A DNA stretch of 64,000 bases from JAABTL01 sp963728245. GTDB taxonomy: Bacteria > Deinococcota > Deinococci > Deinococcales > Trueperaceae. Within the stretch, counting starts at the first letter, position 1, and each line of letters begins with the position of its first letter. Under the pieces are notes generated by a model. The model made no database searches, had not been told where the DNA came from, and saw only the letters and a list, made by a program, of their open reading frames with translations. A program made the translations under genes and the position numbers. The stretch spans positions 248,001-312,000 of the forward strand of contig CAVSJH010000001.1 of NCBI GenBank assembly GCA_963728245.1, given 5' to 3'. Positions 1 through 9,044 of the stretch are shown in pieces.

Positions 1-40
1 CGATCGCGGCGATCGTGTCGTCGAGGCTCGGCAGCGACAC
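1..40 (-). CDS. mnmE: Start of MnmE (TrmE) tRNA-modifying GTPase, truncated by the window edge
   Basis: Only the first 13 codons are present. They begin at a GTG (38-40 read in reverse) and encode MSLPSLDDTIAAI. The DDTIAAI string is the characteristic start of MnmE, the GTPase that, with MnmG, modifies the wobble uridine of several tRNAs. A GAGGGG ribosome-binding site lies just upstream, inside the end of hemL, so the gene follows hemL in the same direction. The identification rests on 13 residues; another protein starting this way cannot be excluded. Confidence 0.55.
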   Translation of the reverse strand, partial: MSLPSLDDTIAAI

Positions 41-50
41 GGCGAACCCC

Positions 51-1346
51 TCAGGGGGCGACGGCGCGGAACGCCTCGGCGGCGGCCTCGGCGACCTCGC
101 CGAGCAGCGCGTCGTCGAGCGCGTGACTCAGGAACGCCGCTTCGTACCCCGACGGCGGCCACCAGACGCCGGCCTCGAGCAGGTGGTGGAACCAGCGTCC
201 GAAGGCGGCGGCGTCGCTGCGACCCGCCGTCTCCAGGTCGACCACCGGCCTGGGCGTGAAGAAGACCGTGAGCATCGAGCCGACCTGGTTGACGGTGACC
301 GGCACGCCCGCGGCGGATGCGCCCGACCGCAGGGCGTCGGCCAGTTCGGCGCCGCGCCGCTCGAGCGTCTCGTAGAGGCCCGAGGTGGCATCGATCGCGT
401 CGAGCGTGGCGGCGCCGGCCGCCATCGCCAACGGGTTCCCCGACAGGGTGCCGGCCTGGTAGACCCGCCCGACGGGCGAGACGTGGTCCATGAAACGACC
501 CGGGCCGCCGTAACCGCCCACCGGCAGCCCGCCCCCCAGGATCTTGCCCCAGCACACCAGGTCGGCGTCGAGCCCGTAGCGCTCGATCGCACCCCCCCGA
601 GCGAGCCGGAAGCCGGTCATGACCTCGTCGACCACCAGGAGCGCACCGTGGGCGCGCGTGAGGTCGCGCAGCGCCTTCAGGAACGCCGCCGAGGGGGCGA
701 CGACGCCCATGTTGCCGGCGACCGGCTCCACGATGACCGCGGCGATCTCCGGGCCGCGCGCGTCGAAGAGGGCGGCGAGCGCTGCCGGATCGTTGTAGGG
801 CGCCACCAGCGTCAGTGCCGCGATCTCGGCCGGGACGCCCGCCGACGACGGCACGCCGGTGGTCACGGCGCCCGATCCCGCCGCCACCAACAGGCCGTCG
901 GCGTGACCGTGGTACCCGCCGGCGAACTTGACCACCAGCGGCCGGCCGGTCACGCCCCGGGCCACCCGGAGCGCGCTCATCGTCGCCTCGGTGCCGCTGC
1001 TGACGAAGCGCAGGCGCTCCACGGCCGGGTAGCGGTCGACCACCCGTTCCGCCAGCGCGACCTCGGCCTCGGTGGGCGCCCCGAACGAGGTTCCGCGCGC
1101 GAGCGCCGCGGCGAGGGCCTCGTGCACCCGCGGGTGACGGTGCCCGAGGATCATCGGTCCCCACGAGCCGACCAGGTCGAGGTAGCGCGAGCCGTCGGCG
1201 TCCCACACGTACGGGCCTTCGGCACGGGCGACGAAACGGGGGGTGCCGCCGACCGCGCCGAAGGCACGGACGGGGGAGTTGACCCCGCCGGGGAACAGGC
1301 GGCGGGAACGGTCGAAGAGCGTGTCGGAGGTCGCGGTCTCGCGCAT
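51..1346 (-). CDS. hemL: Glutamate-1-semialdehyde 2,1-aminomutase
   Basis: This PLP enzyme converts glutamate-1-semialdehyde to 5-aminolevulinate in the C5 route to heme. The 431-residue product has the normal family length. It shows the N-terminal LFPGGVNSPVRAF signature, the SSGTEATMSALR phosphate-binding region (117-128), VVDEVMTGFR (238-247) and the Schiff-base lysine K268 in the WGKILGGGLP motif. The frame stays open far upstream of ATG 1346, but only this start gives the canonical N-terminus. mnmE follows in the same direction with a 10-nt gap. Divergent from the PAP2 gene. Confidence 0.96.
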   Translation of the reverse strand: MRETATSDTLFDRSRRLFPGGVNSPVRAFGAVGGTPRFVARAEGPYVWDADGSRYLDLVGSWGPMILGHRHPRVHEALAAALARGTSFGAPTEAEVALAERVVDRYPAVERLRFVSSGTEATMSALRVARGVTGRPLVVKFAGGYHGHADGLLVAAGSGAVTTGVPSSAGVPAEIAALTLVAPYNDPAALAALFDARGPEIAAVIVEPVAGNMGVVAPSAAFLKALRDLTRAHGALLVVDEVMTGFRLARGGAIERYGLDADLVCWGKILGGGLPVGGYGGPGRFMDHVSPVGRVYQAGTLSGNPLAMAAGAATLDAIDATSGLYETLERRGAELADALRSGASAAGVPVTVNQVGSMLTVFFTPRPVVDLETAGRSDAAAFGRWFHHLLEAGVWWPPSGYEAAFLSHALDDALLGEVAEAAAEAFRAVAP

Positions 1347-1484
1347 GGCCCCATGGTCGCACGACGCGTCCACGGGGTTAGGATGCCGGCGACGTCGGGA
1401 CCGCCCCAGACCCGCCCGCGACGCGGGCGGCGCGCCCCCTGAGCCGGGCCGAGGGCGACGCCGGTGGCCCGCGCGGGAGAACCC

Positions 1485-2390
1485 ATGGAGACCGTCTACC
1501 TGATCCAGAGCGTCGCGACGCCGTGGCTCGACACGCTGATGACGTGGATCACCGATCTCGGCTCCGAAGAGGCCTACGTGGCGCTCATGGTGATCACGTA
1601 CCTCGGGATCGACGCGGCCGCCGGCCGCGCGATCGGGATCGCGTTGCTGTCGAGCTTCATGGTCAACCAGTACGCCAAGGGTTGGTTCGACACGCCGCGG
1701 CCGTTCACGGTCGATCCGAGCGTCGTCCGGACGCAGCGCGCCCTCGACGGCGCGCTCGGTGCGGGTTTCCCCAGCGGACACGCCCAGAGCTCCGTCACCT
1801 TCTGGGGCCTCGCGGCGCTGCTGGCGCGACGCGTCCCCTTCACGGTCCTGGCCGTCGTCGTGATCGTCGCGGTCGCCTTCTCGCGGCTGTACCTCGGCGT
1901 CCACGTCCCGATCGACGTCTGGGGCGGGCTGGCGATCGGGCTTCTCGTCGTCGCCGTGGCCGGGGTCTGGGTGCGGTCCGGCTTCGAGCCGCCGCTGGCG
2001 CTGGTCGTGCTCTTGGGCGTGGCCGTCCCCCTGACGCTGCACCTGCTCCTGCCGACGCCCGACTCCGACCTGCTGACGGGCGCGCTGGCGGCCCTCGCGG
2101 TCGGCCCCCTGCTCGTACCGCACCGCACCGACGGACCGATCCTCGGGCGCGTGGGCGTGACGCTGGTCGGGCTGGTGCTGGCGTTCACGTTCCTGGCCGC
2201 CAGCAGCGAGCTGCTCCCCGAAGTCGTCAAACGGCACCCGTTCGGCGGGTACGTCCGCTACGTCCTGTTGGCGTCGATGGCGACCGTCGTGGCGCCGTGG
2301 ATCGGTCAGGCCTTCGGCTGGGTGCCGTCCGGACCGCCCGCCCAGCGTCCCATGCGGCTGACCCGGCTGTCGGCCGGCCGCTCGCGCTGA
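1485..2390 (+). CDS. PAP2-family membrane phosphatase
   Basis: Membrane-embedded phosphatidic acid phosphatase type 2 superfamily protein of 301 residues, probably acting on a lipid phosphate or pyrophosphate at the outer membrane face. All three catalytic motifs are intact: K65-x6-RP (72-73), PSGH (96-99) and SR-x5-H-x3-D (R134, H140, D144). Several hydrophobic segments follow, including a C-terminal membrane extension beyond the PAP2 core. ATG 1485 is preferred over the in-frame GTG at 1464 because GGGAGA lies just before it. A TAGGAT box at 1379-1384 is the only promoter-like site upstream. The substrate cannot be told from sequence. Confidence 0.85.
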   Translation: METVYLIQSVATPWLDTLMTWITDLGSEEAYVALMVITYLGIDAAAGRAIGIALLSSFMVNQYAKGWFDTPRPFTVDPSVVRTQRALDGALGAGFPSGHAQSSVTFWGLAALLARRVPFTVLAVVVIVAVAFSRLYLGVHVPIDVWGGLAIGLLVVAVAGVWVRSGFEPPLALVVLLGVAVPLTLHLLLPTPDSDLLTGALAALAVGPLLVPHRTDGPILGRVGVTLVGLVLAFTFLAASSELLPEVVKRHPFGGYVRYVLLASMATVVAPWIGQAFGWVPSGPPAQRPMRLTRLSAGRSR

Positions 2391-2392
2391 AG

Positions 2393-3265
2393 GTGGGGAC
2401 GGCGGACGCCCCCTCCCCGACGACGGTCCCGCAGCGCCGCGTCCGCCTGACCTTGGAGTTCGACGGCACCGACTTCGCCGGTTGGCAGTGGCAACCGACC
2501 GGGGAGCGCACCGTCCAGGGCGCCGTACGAGCCGCCTGGGCCGCCTTGCCCGGTCACCACGGTCCGGTCTTCGGCGCCGGGCGCACCGATGCGGGCGTGC
2601 ACGCGCTCGCCATGGTGGCGCACGTCGACACGACGACCACGATCGGCGACGAGAAGCTCCGCCTGGCACTCAACGCCCACCTGCCGCGCGACGTGGTCGT
2701 CCTCGACCTCGCCACCGTGGCCGATGACTTCGAAGCGCAGTTCGGCTGCCGCTACCGGCGTTACCTCTACCGCCTGCGCGTCGCCCGCGACGACCCCAGG
2801 GGTCTCGCGCTCGAGCGCCACCGCGTGCTGCCGGTGTTCCGCCACCTCGACGTGCCGGCGATGCAGGCGGCCGCCGCCCATCTCGTCGGCACCCACGACT
2901 TCTCGTCGTTCGCCACCCAGGAGACGCGCTCGCCGGTCCGCACGCTCTACCTGTGCGACCTGCGCGAGGCGGGGGCCGAGCTGCGACTCCACGCCGCGGG
3001 CGACGGCTTCTTGCGCAACATGATCCGGACGATCGTCGGTACCTTGCTCTGGGTGGGGAAGGGCCGGCTGGCCGCCGAGGCCGTCGGCGACGTTCTCCGC
3101 GCGCGCGACCGATCCAGGGCCGGGCCCAACGTGGGGCCGCAGGGTCTGTACTTCGTGGAAGCCGGCTACGGCCCGTGGGATCCGCGCGTCTCCGAAGCGT
3201 GGGCCACCGAACGCGCGCCCGGCGCGCCCGCGCGCCTCGACCCGGCGCGTACCATGGCGCCATGA
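2393..3265 (+). CDS. truA: tRNA pseudouridine synthase A
   Basis: TruA isomerises uridines 38-40 in the anticodon stem-loop of tRNAs. The 290-residue protein has the N-terminal strand LTLEFDGTDFAGWQ (19-32) and the catalytic GAGRTDAGVHA motif with nucleophile D66. The C-terminal half carries the GTHDFSSF and FLRNMIR signatures. GTG 2393 is the only usable start between the PAP2 stop (2 nt before) and the conserved core; it has no clear ribosome-binding site. The stop overlaps the next gene's ATG by 4 nt, making truA the first gene of a coupled run. Confidence 0.95.
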   Translation: MGTADAPSPTTVPQRRVRLTLEFDGTDFAGWQWQPTGERTVQGAVRAAWAALPGHHGPVFGAGRTDAGVHALAMVAHVDTTTTIGDEKLRLALNAHLPRDVVVLDLATVADDFEAQFGCRYRRYLYRLRVARDDPRGLALERHRVLPVFRHLDVPAMQAAAAHLVGTHDFSSFATQETRSPVRTLYLCDLREAGAELRLHAAGDGFLRNMIRTIVGTLLWVGKGRLAAEAVGDVLRARDRSRAGPNVGPQGLYFVEAGYGPWDPRVSEAWATERAPGAPARLDPARTMAP

Positions 3266-3711
3266 ACGCCGCGCTGCGACCCGTCGAGGTCGACGACCTC
3301 GACCGACTCCTCCCGATCGACACCGCGTACGCCTCGGCCCACGACGTCCCCGTCGTCGTCAACCGGGGCTCCTTGGGCTTCTACGCCCGCAGCGGCCACG
3401 CGTTCGTCGCCGAAGCGGGCGGCCGCGTCCTGGGTCTCTCGTTGGCCCACGCCGTCTGGGACGGTGCGCGACCGACCGTCACGATCGCGCGGACGGCCGT
3501 AGTGGACGGGGCGACCGAGGCCTGCCGCGCGTTGCTCGAAGCGGTCGTCAAGAGCGCCTACGACGCCGCCGTCTACCACCTGGTGGCGAACGTGCCGCTC
3601 AGCGACCGGGCGACCGCCGCGGTGCTGGAGGAGACCTGGCGCGAGCGGCCGCTGCGGCGCTTCGAACGGCAGCTCGGTTCGCGCGCCGCGCCGGCGGCGG
3701 GGACCGCGTGA
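3262..3711 (+). CDS. DUF1999 family protein with a GNAT-like fold
   Basis: A 149-residue protein matching, from memory, a small Thermus/Deinococcus family (DUF1999, like TTHA1254 of T. thermophilus). It shares the pattern GSLGFYARSGHAFVAE and the KSAYDAAVYHL segment. The fold is thought to be acetyltransferase-like; no substrate is known. The start ATG overlaps the truA stop (ATGA). A TACCAT box 6 nt before the ATG (3250-3255) could give an internal leaderless transcript. A lineage marker more than a clue to function. Confidence 0.65.
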   Translation: MNAALRPVEVDDLDRLLPIDTAYASAHDVPVVVNRGSLGFYARSGHAFVAEAGGRVLGLSLAHAVWDGARPTVTIARTAVVDGATEACRALLEAVVKSAYDAAVYHLVANVPLSDRATAAVLEETWRERPLRRFERQLGSRAAPAAGTA

Positions 3712-3932
3712 ACCCGCCCCCCCTGGATCGCGCCATCCTCACCGTCCGCGGGCTCGACACCGACGCCGCCCGGACCAAGGTGCTGAGCGCGCTGCAGGCC
3801 GTCCCAGGCGTCGCCCGGGTCGAGGGCCACGGCGACGACGGCGCCCTGGTGACGTACGACGGCGGCGAGGTGACGGTGATGGACCTGATCCGGGCGCTCC
3901 GCAAGCTCGGTTTCCTGGCGGGCATGGGATGA
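3708..3932 (+). CDS. Small HMA-like domain protein lacking the metal-binding CxxC
   Basis: A 74-residue protein resembling a heavy-metal-associated (HMA, beta-alpha-beta-beta-alpha-beta) domain: strand ILTVRGLDTDAARTKVLSAL, then VPGVARVEGHGDDGALVTYDGG and a final helix. It has no cysteine, so it cannot bind copper in the usual way. GTG 3708 overlaps the previous stop by 4 nt. Its job is unknown; a protein-protein or ligand-binding role is possible. It sits between DUF1999 and DUF503 genes in a tight operon. Confidence 0.6.
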   Translation: MNPPPLDRAILTVRGLDTDAARTKVLSALQAVPGVARVEGHGDDGALVTYDGGEVTVMDLIRALRKLGFLAGMG

Positions 3933-4288
3933 GGTCGGCGGCCCCCTGGGTGGGCGTGTTGCAGGTCGAGATCGGCACGCCTTGGGCGCACAGCCTCAAG
4001 GAGAAGCGCGCGCTCTTGCTGCCGCTGTTGACGCGCTGGCGGCAGCGCCCGGAACTGTCGGTGGCGCGGACCGGCGGGCTCGACGCCCACGACTGGGAGT
4101 CGTGGGTGGTGGCGACCGTCGACGCGGACGCGTCGCGGGTGCGCGACCTGCTCGAGAGGACCCGCGCCGACGTGGTCCACCAGGGCCTGGAACTCCGCGC
4201 GGCGCGCATCGACGTCGAGGACTGGGAGCCGCTCGATCGACGCGACACTGTGGGACACGTGATCGGCCCCGACCCGACGGCGGGGTAG
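3929..4288 (+). CDS. DUF503 (YlxP-like) family protein
   Basis: A 119-residue protein with the DUF503 signature: WVGVLQVEIGTPWAHSLKEKR near the N-terminus, then an SVAR(T)GG...W segment and a closing beta strand. DUF503 proteins often sit with translation genes (ylxP beside infB/rbfA in Firmicutes), and a ribosome or RNA role is suspected but unproved. ATG 3929 overlaps the preceding stop by 4 nt. The TAGCAT box at 4286-4291 covers its last codons and may feed the next gene. Confidence 0.75.
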   Translation: MRSAAPWVGVLQVEIGTPWAHSLKEKRALLLPLLTRWRQRPELSVARTGGLDAHDWESWVVATVDADASRVRDLLERTRADVVHQGLELRAARIDVEDWEPLDRRDTVGHVIGPDPTAG

Positions 4289-4316
4289 CATGGAGCATTC
4301 GCCGAGGAGGACCACC

Positions 4317-4751
4317 ATGGCCCGAGGCCCGGCCGACGCCGAAGGCGCGCCCAAGCCCCCCGTCACGCTCCCGAAGCCACGCCGCGGACGCGCCAAGCGC
4401 ACCGGCTCCGACGCCATCGATCGGATTCGCGTCGGGGACGGTTCGCTCGCGACGATCGTCGGCCTCGCGGCCCACGAGGTCCCCGGGGTGGTGGGGATGG
4501 CGCCCGCGAGCCTCAGCGAGGGGTTGCGCCGCATCCTCGGCGTGTCCCAGGTGGACGAGGGCGTCGAGGTCACGAGGTCCGAGGACGGCGCCTCGGCGGC
4601 GTTCGAGCTCCACGTGGTCGTCGCGTACGGTGTGAACATCCCGGCGGTCGCCGAGTCGGTGGTCGAGCGCGTGCGGTACGCGTCGACCACGTACGCCGGC
4701 GTCGACGTGACCGACGTCAGGGTCCACGTCGCCGGGGTCAGCCGTGGGTGA
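4317..4751 (+). CDS. Asp23/Gls24 family envelope-stress protein
   Basis: A 144-residue member of the Asp23/Gls24 (DUF322) family. After a basic, low-complexity N-terminus (about 30 residues) comes the domain core: LATIVGLAAHEVPGVVGMAP, then ELHVVVAYGVNIPAVAESV and a C-terminal VDVTDVRVHVAGV strand. ATG 4317 is chosen over the ATG at 4290 because a strong GAGGAGG lies 6 nt upstream. The end overlaps the start of the DAK2 gene, the usual Asp23-FakA pairing also seen in Firmicutes. A second, shorter paralogue occurs at 27658-28002. Confidence 0.85.
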   Translation: MARGPADAEGAPKPPVTLPKPRRGRAKRTGSDAIDRIRVGDGSLATIVGLAAHEVPGVVGMAPASLSEGLRRILGVSQVDEGVEVTRSEDGASAAFELHVVVAYGVNIPAVAESVVERVRYASTTYAGVDVTDVRVHVAGVSRG

Positions 4752-6381
4752 ACCGGAGACGGCGTCCGGAGCCCGCGTCGCCGCGGTCGGTGCCGACGCC
4801 TCGCATCTCACGGCGGTCGTGCTCGCCGACGCGTTCGTGTTCGCCACCGACTTCCTCGGTGTGTTCGTCGACGAGGTGAACGCCCTCAACGTCTACCCGG
4901 TGCCCGACGGCGACACCGGGACCAACATGCACCTCACGCTCCAGTCGGTGCGGCGGCAGTTGCTCGAGGCCCCGCTCGACGCGATGGACGAGGTCGCCCA
5001 CGCGCTGGCGTACGGGTCGTTGCTCGGCGCGCGTGGCAACTCCGGCGTCATCCTGTCGCAGGTGCTCAAGGGGTTTGCCGACACGATCAAGCGCACCGAG
5101 CGACTCGACGCCACCGTCCTCGCCAAGGCCCTGACGGGCGCCACCAAGGCCGCCTACGCCGCGGTGATGAAGCCCGTCGAGGGCACGATCCTGAGCGTCG
5201 TACGGGCCGCGGCGGAGGAAGTGGCGAAGGCCGTCGACGACGAGAGACCCGTCGCGCTGCTCGAGCGCGCGCTCGAGGCCGGACGTGTCGCGCTGGCGCA
5301 CACGCCCGAGCAACTGCCGATCCTGAAGCAGGCGGGCGTGGTCGACGCCGGCGGGCTCGGCTTCCTGCGCCTGCTCGAAGGTTTGATCGCCGCCTTCGAC
5401 GGCCGGCCGTTGCCGCCGCCGCCCGTGGTCACCCTGCGCGCCCAACAGCAGTTCGAGGAGGAGGTCTTCGGGTTCTGCACCGAGTTCCTGCTCTCGGACG
5501 TCACCGTCGAGACCACCGAGATCCAAGAGGCGGTGGCGCCCTTCGGCGATTCCCTGCTGGTGGTGGGTGCGGAAGGTTTCGTGAAGGGCCACATCCACAC
5601 CGAGGAGCCCGAGAAGCTCCTCGCCCTGGTCGCCCGCTACGGCCGCATGGTGCGGTCGAAGGTCGAGGACATGACCGAGCAGCACTCGGAGATCCTCGCG
5701 AACGTCGACCCCGAGGCGGCCGAACCGCCCAAGACAGGCCTCGTGGCGGTGTCGAGCGGCTACGGCATCACCAAGATGTTCCGCAGCCTCGGCGCGCGGG
5801 TCGTCGGCGGCGGGCAGACGAACAACCCGTCGGTGCAGGACATCGCCGACGCGGTCCGGTCGCTCGGCGCCACCGACGTGATCGTCCTGCCGAACAACAA
5901 GAACATCATCCTGGCCGCCGAGCGGGTGGCCGAGATCGTGCCCGAGAAGCGCGTGCACGTGCTGCCGACCCGCACGGTAGGTCAAGGCCTGGCCGCCACC
6001 GTGCAGTTCGTCGAGGGCGAGGACGTCGAGGCGTTGCTGCCGGGCATGGCGGACGCCTCCGCGTCGGCACACACGCTCGAGGTCACGGTCGCCAGCCGCG
6101 ACGCGTCGATCGACGGCGTCGACGTCCGCGAGGGCGCCTACATCGGCCTCTTGGACGCCACCCTGCGTGAGACCGCCGACGATGCCGAGGCGTGCCTGTT
6201 GGCGCTGCTCGCACACGTGGCCGGTTCGGTCGACATCGGGACGTTGTTCTACGCGTCCGCCACGGGTGAGGCGTCGGCGCGCGCGGTCACCGCCCGCATC
6301 GCCGAGGCGTACCCCGACCTGGAGGTCGAGGTGCAAGGCGGCGGTCCCGACCTCTACCCGTTCGTCATGGTCTTGGAGTGA
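4744..6381 (+). CDS. DAK2-domain protein, FakA/YloV-like fatty acid kinase subunit
   Basis: A 545-residue protein with the YloV/FakA architecture. The N-terminal DhaL-type ATP-binding domain (about 30-230) contains NALNVYPVPDGDTGTNM (46-62) and GARGNSGVILSQ, which bind ATP and two magnesium ions. A middle domain and a C-terminal YloV domain follow. FakA phosphorylates fatty acids presented by a DegV-type FakB. No degV/fakB gene is visible here, so the partner must be elsewhere. GTG 4744 overlaps the end of the Asp23 gene by 8 nt. Confidence 0.85.
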   Translation: MGEPETASGARVAAVGADASHLTAVVLADAFVFATDFLGVFVDEVNALNVYPVPDGDTGTNMHLTLQSVRRQLLEAPLDAMDEVAHALAYGSLLGARGNSGVILSQVLKGFADTIKRTERLDATVLAKALTGATKAAYAAVMKPVEGTILSVVRAAAEEVAKAVDDERPVALLERALEAGRVALAHTPEQLPILKQAGVVDAGGLGFLRLLEGLIAAFDGRPLPPPPVVTLRAQQQFEEEVFGFCTEFLLSDVTVETTEIQEAVAPFGDSLLVVGAEGFVKGHIHTEEPEKLLALVARYGRMVRSKVEDMTEQHSEILANVDPEAAEPPKTGLVAVSSGYGITKMFRSLGARVVGGGQTNNPSVQDIADAVRSLGATDVIVLPNNKNIILAAERVAEIVPEKRVHVLPTRTVGQGLAATVQFVEGEDVEALLPGMADASASAHTLEVTVASRDASIDGVDVREGAYIGLLDATLRETADDAEACLLALLAHVAGSVDIGTLFYASATGEASARAVTARIAEAYPDLEVEVQGGGPDLYPFVMVLE

Positions 6382-6453
6382 ACGGATGCCGGCGATCGCG
6401 TCCTGCGTGAACGATCGGTGACGGTCTGGTCATCCTCGCGTGTACACGAAGGC

Positions 6454-6459
6454 TAGAGT
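6454..6459 (+). promoter_or_regulatory. -10 box (TAGAGT) for the 6480 lipoprotein gene
   Basis: TAGAGT lies 20 nt before ATG 6480, with an AGGAGGT ribosome-binding site between (about 6468-6474). Unlike most promoters in this window it leaves room for a short leader with a Shine-Dalgarno site. No clear -35 is seen. Confidence 0.45.
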
Positions 6460-6479
6460 GCTCGTGTAGGAGGTCGACC

Positions 6480-8058
6480 ATGACCCTGTTCCACTCCGTC
6501 GCACGTTGGGCGCCCATCGCGATCACGGCGCTCGTCCTCGTGGCGTGTTCCGTCGAGGTGACCTTCGATCCGATCGTCGAAGACACCGTCACGACCGTGA
6601 GCAGCCCGTCCCCGTCCCCCCGTCTCACGAACCAGACGATCGGTGGCGGCGATTCCCTCATCTACCAAGTCGACGTGGCGAGCTCGAGCGACGAGCTGCT
6701 CTACGTCGAGGTCGAGGGTGCCAGCGACCTGCGCGTCTCGTTGCTGCGCAGCTCCGGCGCGACGATCGGCGTCTCCGGGTCGCCGACGTACTTCGCCTCG
6801 TCCGTGTCGGCGTTGAGCACGGCGGTGGCGATCGAGCGCCCAGGCGATCGACGTGGCCTACGCCTGCGTCGGGCCGTGCGTCGCCACGCGCATCTCGGCC
6901 TCCACCTACTACGTCGAGGTCGAGAACCGCTCCGGCTCCTCGCGCACCTTCGACCTCTACGCGTACACCTTCGACCAGAACGACAGCTTCGAGCCGAACG
7001 ACGGCACGTCGTCGGCCGTGGAGGTCTTCGGCGCCGAGACGCTCGTGGGCGCCATCGAGACGCTGGGCGATGTGGATTACTTCGAGTACACCGGTGCCAA
7101 CCCGCGCGTCCTCGAGTTCGATGCCTACGACGCGAGCCTCGGTCTGGTGCTCGACGTCGACGGCGGTCCCACGCTCGACGACGGCGACTCCGACGTGATC
7201 TTGCCCGGCGAGCGGTTCCGCGTGCGGTCCACCGCCGGCCGTGCCGGTCCGCCGGCCTCATCGGGCTACGTCGTGACCGTCGGTGCGGAGACCTCGGGCG
7301 GCGGCGGCGGCGGAGGCGTCGACGGGACCGTCACCGCCACGACCAGCCCCTCGGTGCTGCGGAACGACGTCTCGATCGCCGGCGGCGCCACCCGGACGTA
7401 CGCGGTCGACATGCCCGCGTCCGTGCGCGACCTCTTCTATGCGGAGGTGGACGGCAGCGACCTGCGAGTCACGCTCCAGAGCGCCTCGGGCAGCACGCTG
7501 GCCGTCTCCGAATCGCCCGACTACTTCGCGGCCACGGCCGGCGCGCTCGGCGTCGCCGCGGACGGCCTGGCGCCGATGGCCATCGAGACCCTGTACCAGT
7601 GTGTCGGTCCCTGTGCGGCCGTGCGTCGGACGGCGTCGACCTACCGGATCGTCGTCCGGAACCTCAGCGCCAGCACGCGCACCTTCGACCTCTTCGCGTA
7701 CACCTTCGATCACAACGACACCTTCGAGCCGAACGATGCCTCGCCCGACGCCGAGGTCCTCCCGGGACCGGCCGTGTACGGCGGTGCGATCGAGACGCTG
7801 GGTGACGAGGACTGGTTCGTCTACACCGGCGACGACATCCGCGTCCTCGAGTTCGACGCCCTCGACGCCGTCCTCGGCCTGGAGCTCCAGGTCCAGGGCA
7901 CCGGCGCGCCCACCCTCTCCTCGGGCGACACCGACGTCATCTACCCGGACGAGCGCTTCCGCGTCGTGTCGAGCAACGGCTACGCGGGACCGCCGGCGAG
8001 TGCCGGCTACTACGTCACGATCGGCGGCGTCACCGCCGCGCCCACCTCCCTGCGTTGA
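6480..8058 (+). CDS. Exported lipoprotein with two internal repeats, interrupted by one frameshift
   Basis: The first frame starts at ATG 6480 (AGGAGGT upstream) with a lipoprotein signal peptide ending in LVAC. It is lost near the CCC run at 6839-6841, and the protein continues in another frame to 8058; removing one C gives 525 residues. Two repeats of about 200 residues share DLRV.LQ/LRS.SG, a CVGPC pair, FDLYAYTFD.ND.FEPND, GAIETLGD.D and a GPPASxGY.V end. A poly-Gly linker (about 278-285) separates them. The paired cysteines suggest a disulfide per repeat. The family is not recognised. Most likely a surface or periplasmic binding protein; the frameshift is probably a sequencing error. Confidence 0.7.
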
Positions 8059-9026
8059 CCTCCATGGGGCGCGTGGACGCTCGGGCTCTCGAGCGTCCAC
8101 CGCTGGCGCCCGTCGAAGGCGGGCGTCGGCCGCTGCGCGGGGCGGCGAGGGGCTGGTTCCGTGGTCTCGTCGCCGTCGGTCTCGCGCTCGCGGGCGCCGC
8201 CGTCGCCTGCGACGAGGCCCCCTTCCCGACCGACCCGCTCCCCGCGCTGGCCCACGTCGTCCGCACGCTCGAGCCGGCGCTGCCCCGCACGCTCATCGCG
8301 AGCACGTTCGAGCTGCCCGAGGAACATCCCGACCACGACGACCTGCGCTACCTGCGCGAGCGCCGCGTCATCGGCCACGGCGCGGCCGTCGACCCGATGG
8401 CGCCCGACGTCTGGCAGGGTGCGTTGGACACGATCGCGGGCTGGTACGCCCTGCCGCCGATGCCGGCCGGCGACCCGACCGATCCCGTGCAGGTGCGTGC
8501 CGACCTGGACGCGCTGGTCGGGCGCGTCGGCGCTGCGGTGCGCCCCACCGCGCTCGTCGCGTGGCACCCGGAGAACGAGCGCCGATTGGCGTTCCTGGGC
8601 CTGCTGTGGAACTGGTCGGCCTACCCGCGGCTCATCGTCTGGCATCCCAGCGAGGACGAGACGCTCGATGGCGGCTTGCGCGACGTCGCCGCGCGCCTCG
8701 ACACGTGCGCGTACGCGGTCACGTCCTTCGTCGGTGCTCCGGCGCCCGTGGCGCGCGACCTCTTCCTGAACGAGAACCGGGCGACCATGTACATCGTCGG
8801 CAGCGAGCCCGATCTCCCTGGCGCCTGGCCGTTCGAGGTGCCCGCGGGCGAGGAGGTCGACGTGTTCGCGTTCACCCATCCGCTCGTGGAGGGTCTGGAG
8901 GCGTACTCGGCCGTCTTCGTGGGCGACGCGGCGCCCTTCTTCACGTTCGCCCGTCTGTTGCCGAGGGTCCGCACCAACCTGTCGCCCATCGCCGTGAGAC
9001 GCGTGCTGCAGACACCGCCCCGCTAG
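8055..9026 (+). CDS. Exported protein of unknown function
   Basis: A 323-residue protein with a basic N-terminus and one hydrophobic segment (about 37-52, GLVAVGLALAGAAVAC). This could be a lipoprotein signal with Cys at the cleavage site or a long Sec signal. The rest is a soluble alpha/beta protein with conserved-looking patches such as WHPENERRLAFLGLLWNWSAYPRLIVWHP. I do not recognise it. TTG 8055 is taken as start because it overlaps the previous stop (TTGA), the coupling style used throughout; ATG 8064 is the alternative. Coupled to the repeat lipoprotein, so the two probably act together at the cell envelope. Confidence 0.6.
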   Translation: MTSMGRVDARALERPPLAPVEGGRRPLRGAARGWFRGLVAVGLALAGAAVACDEAPFPTDPLPALAHVVRTLEPALPRTLIASTFELPEEHPDHDDLRYLRERRVIGHGAAVDPMAPDVWQGALDTIAGWYALPPMPAGDPTDPVQVRADLDALVGRVGAAVRPTALVAWHPENERRLAFLGLLWNWSAYPRLIVWHPSEDETLDGGLRDVAARLDTCAYAVTSFVGAPAPVARDLFLNENRATMYIVGSEPDLPGAWPFEVPAGEEVDVFAFTHPLVEGLEAYSAVFVGDAAPFFTFARLLPRVRTNLSPIAVRRVLQTPPR

Positions 9027-9044
9027 CGGGAAGCGGGCGCGGCG

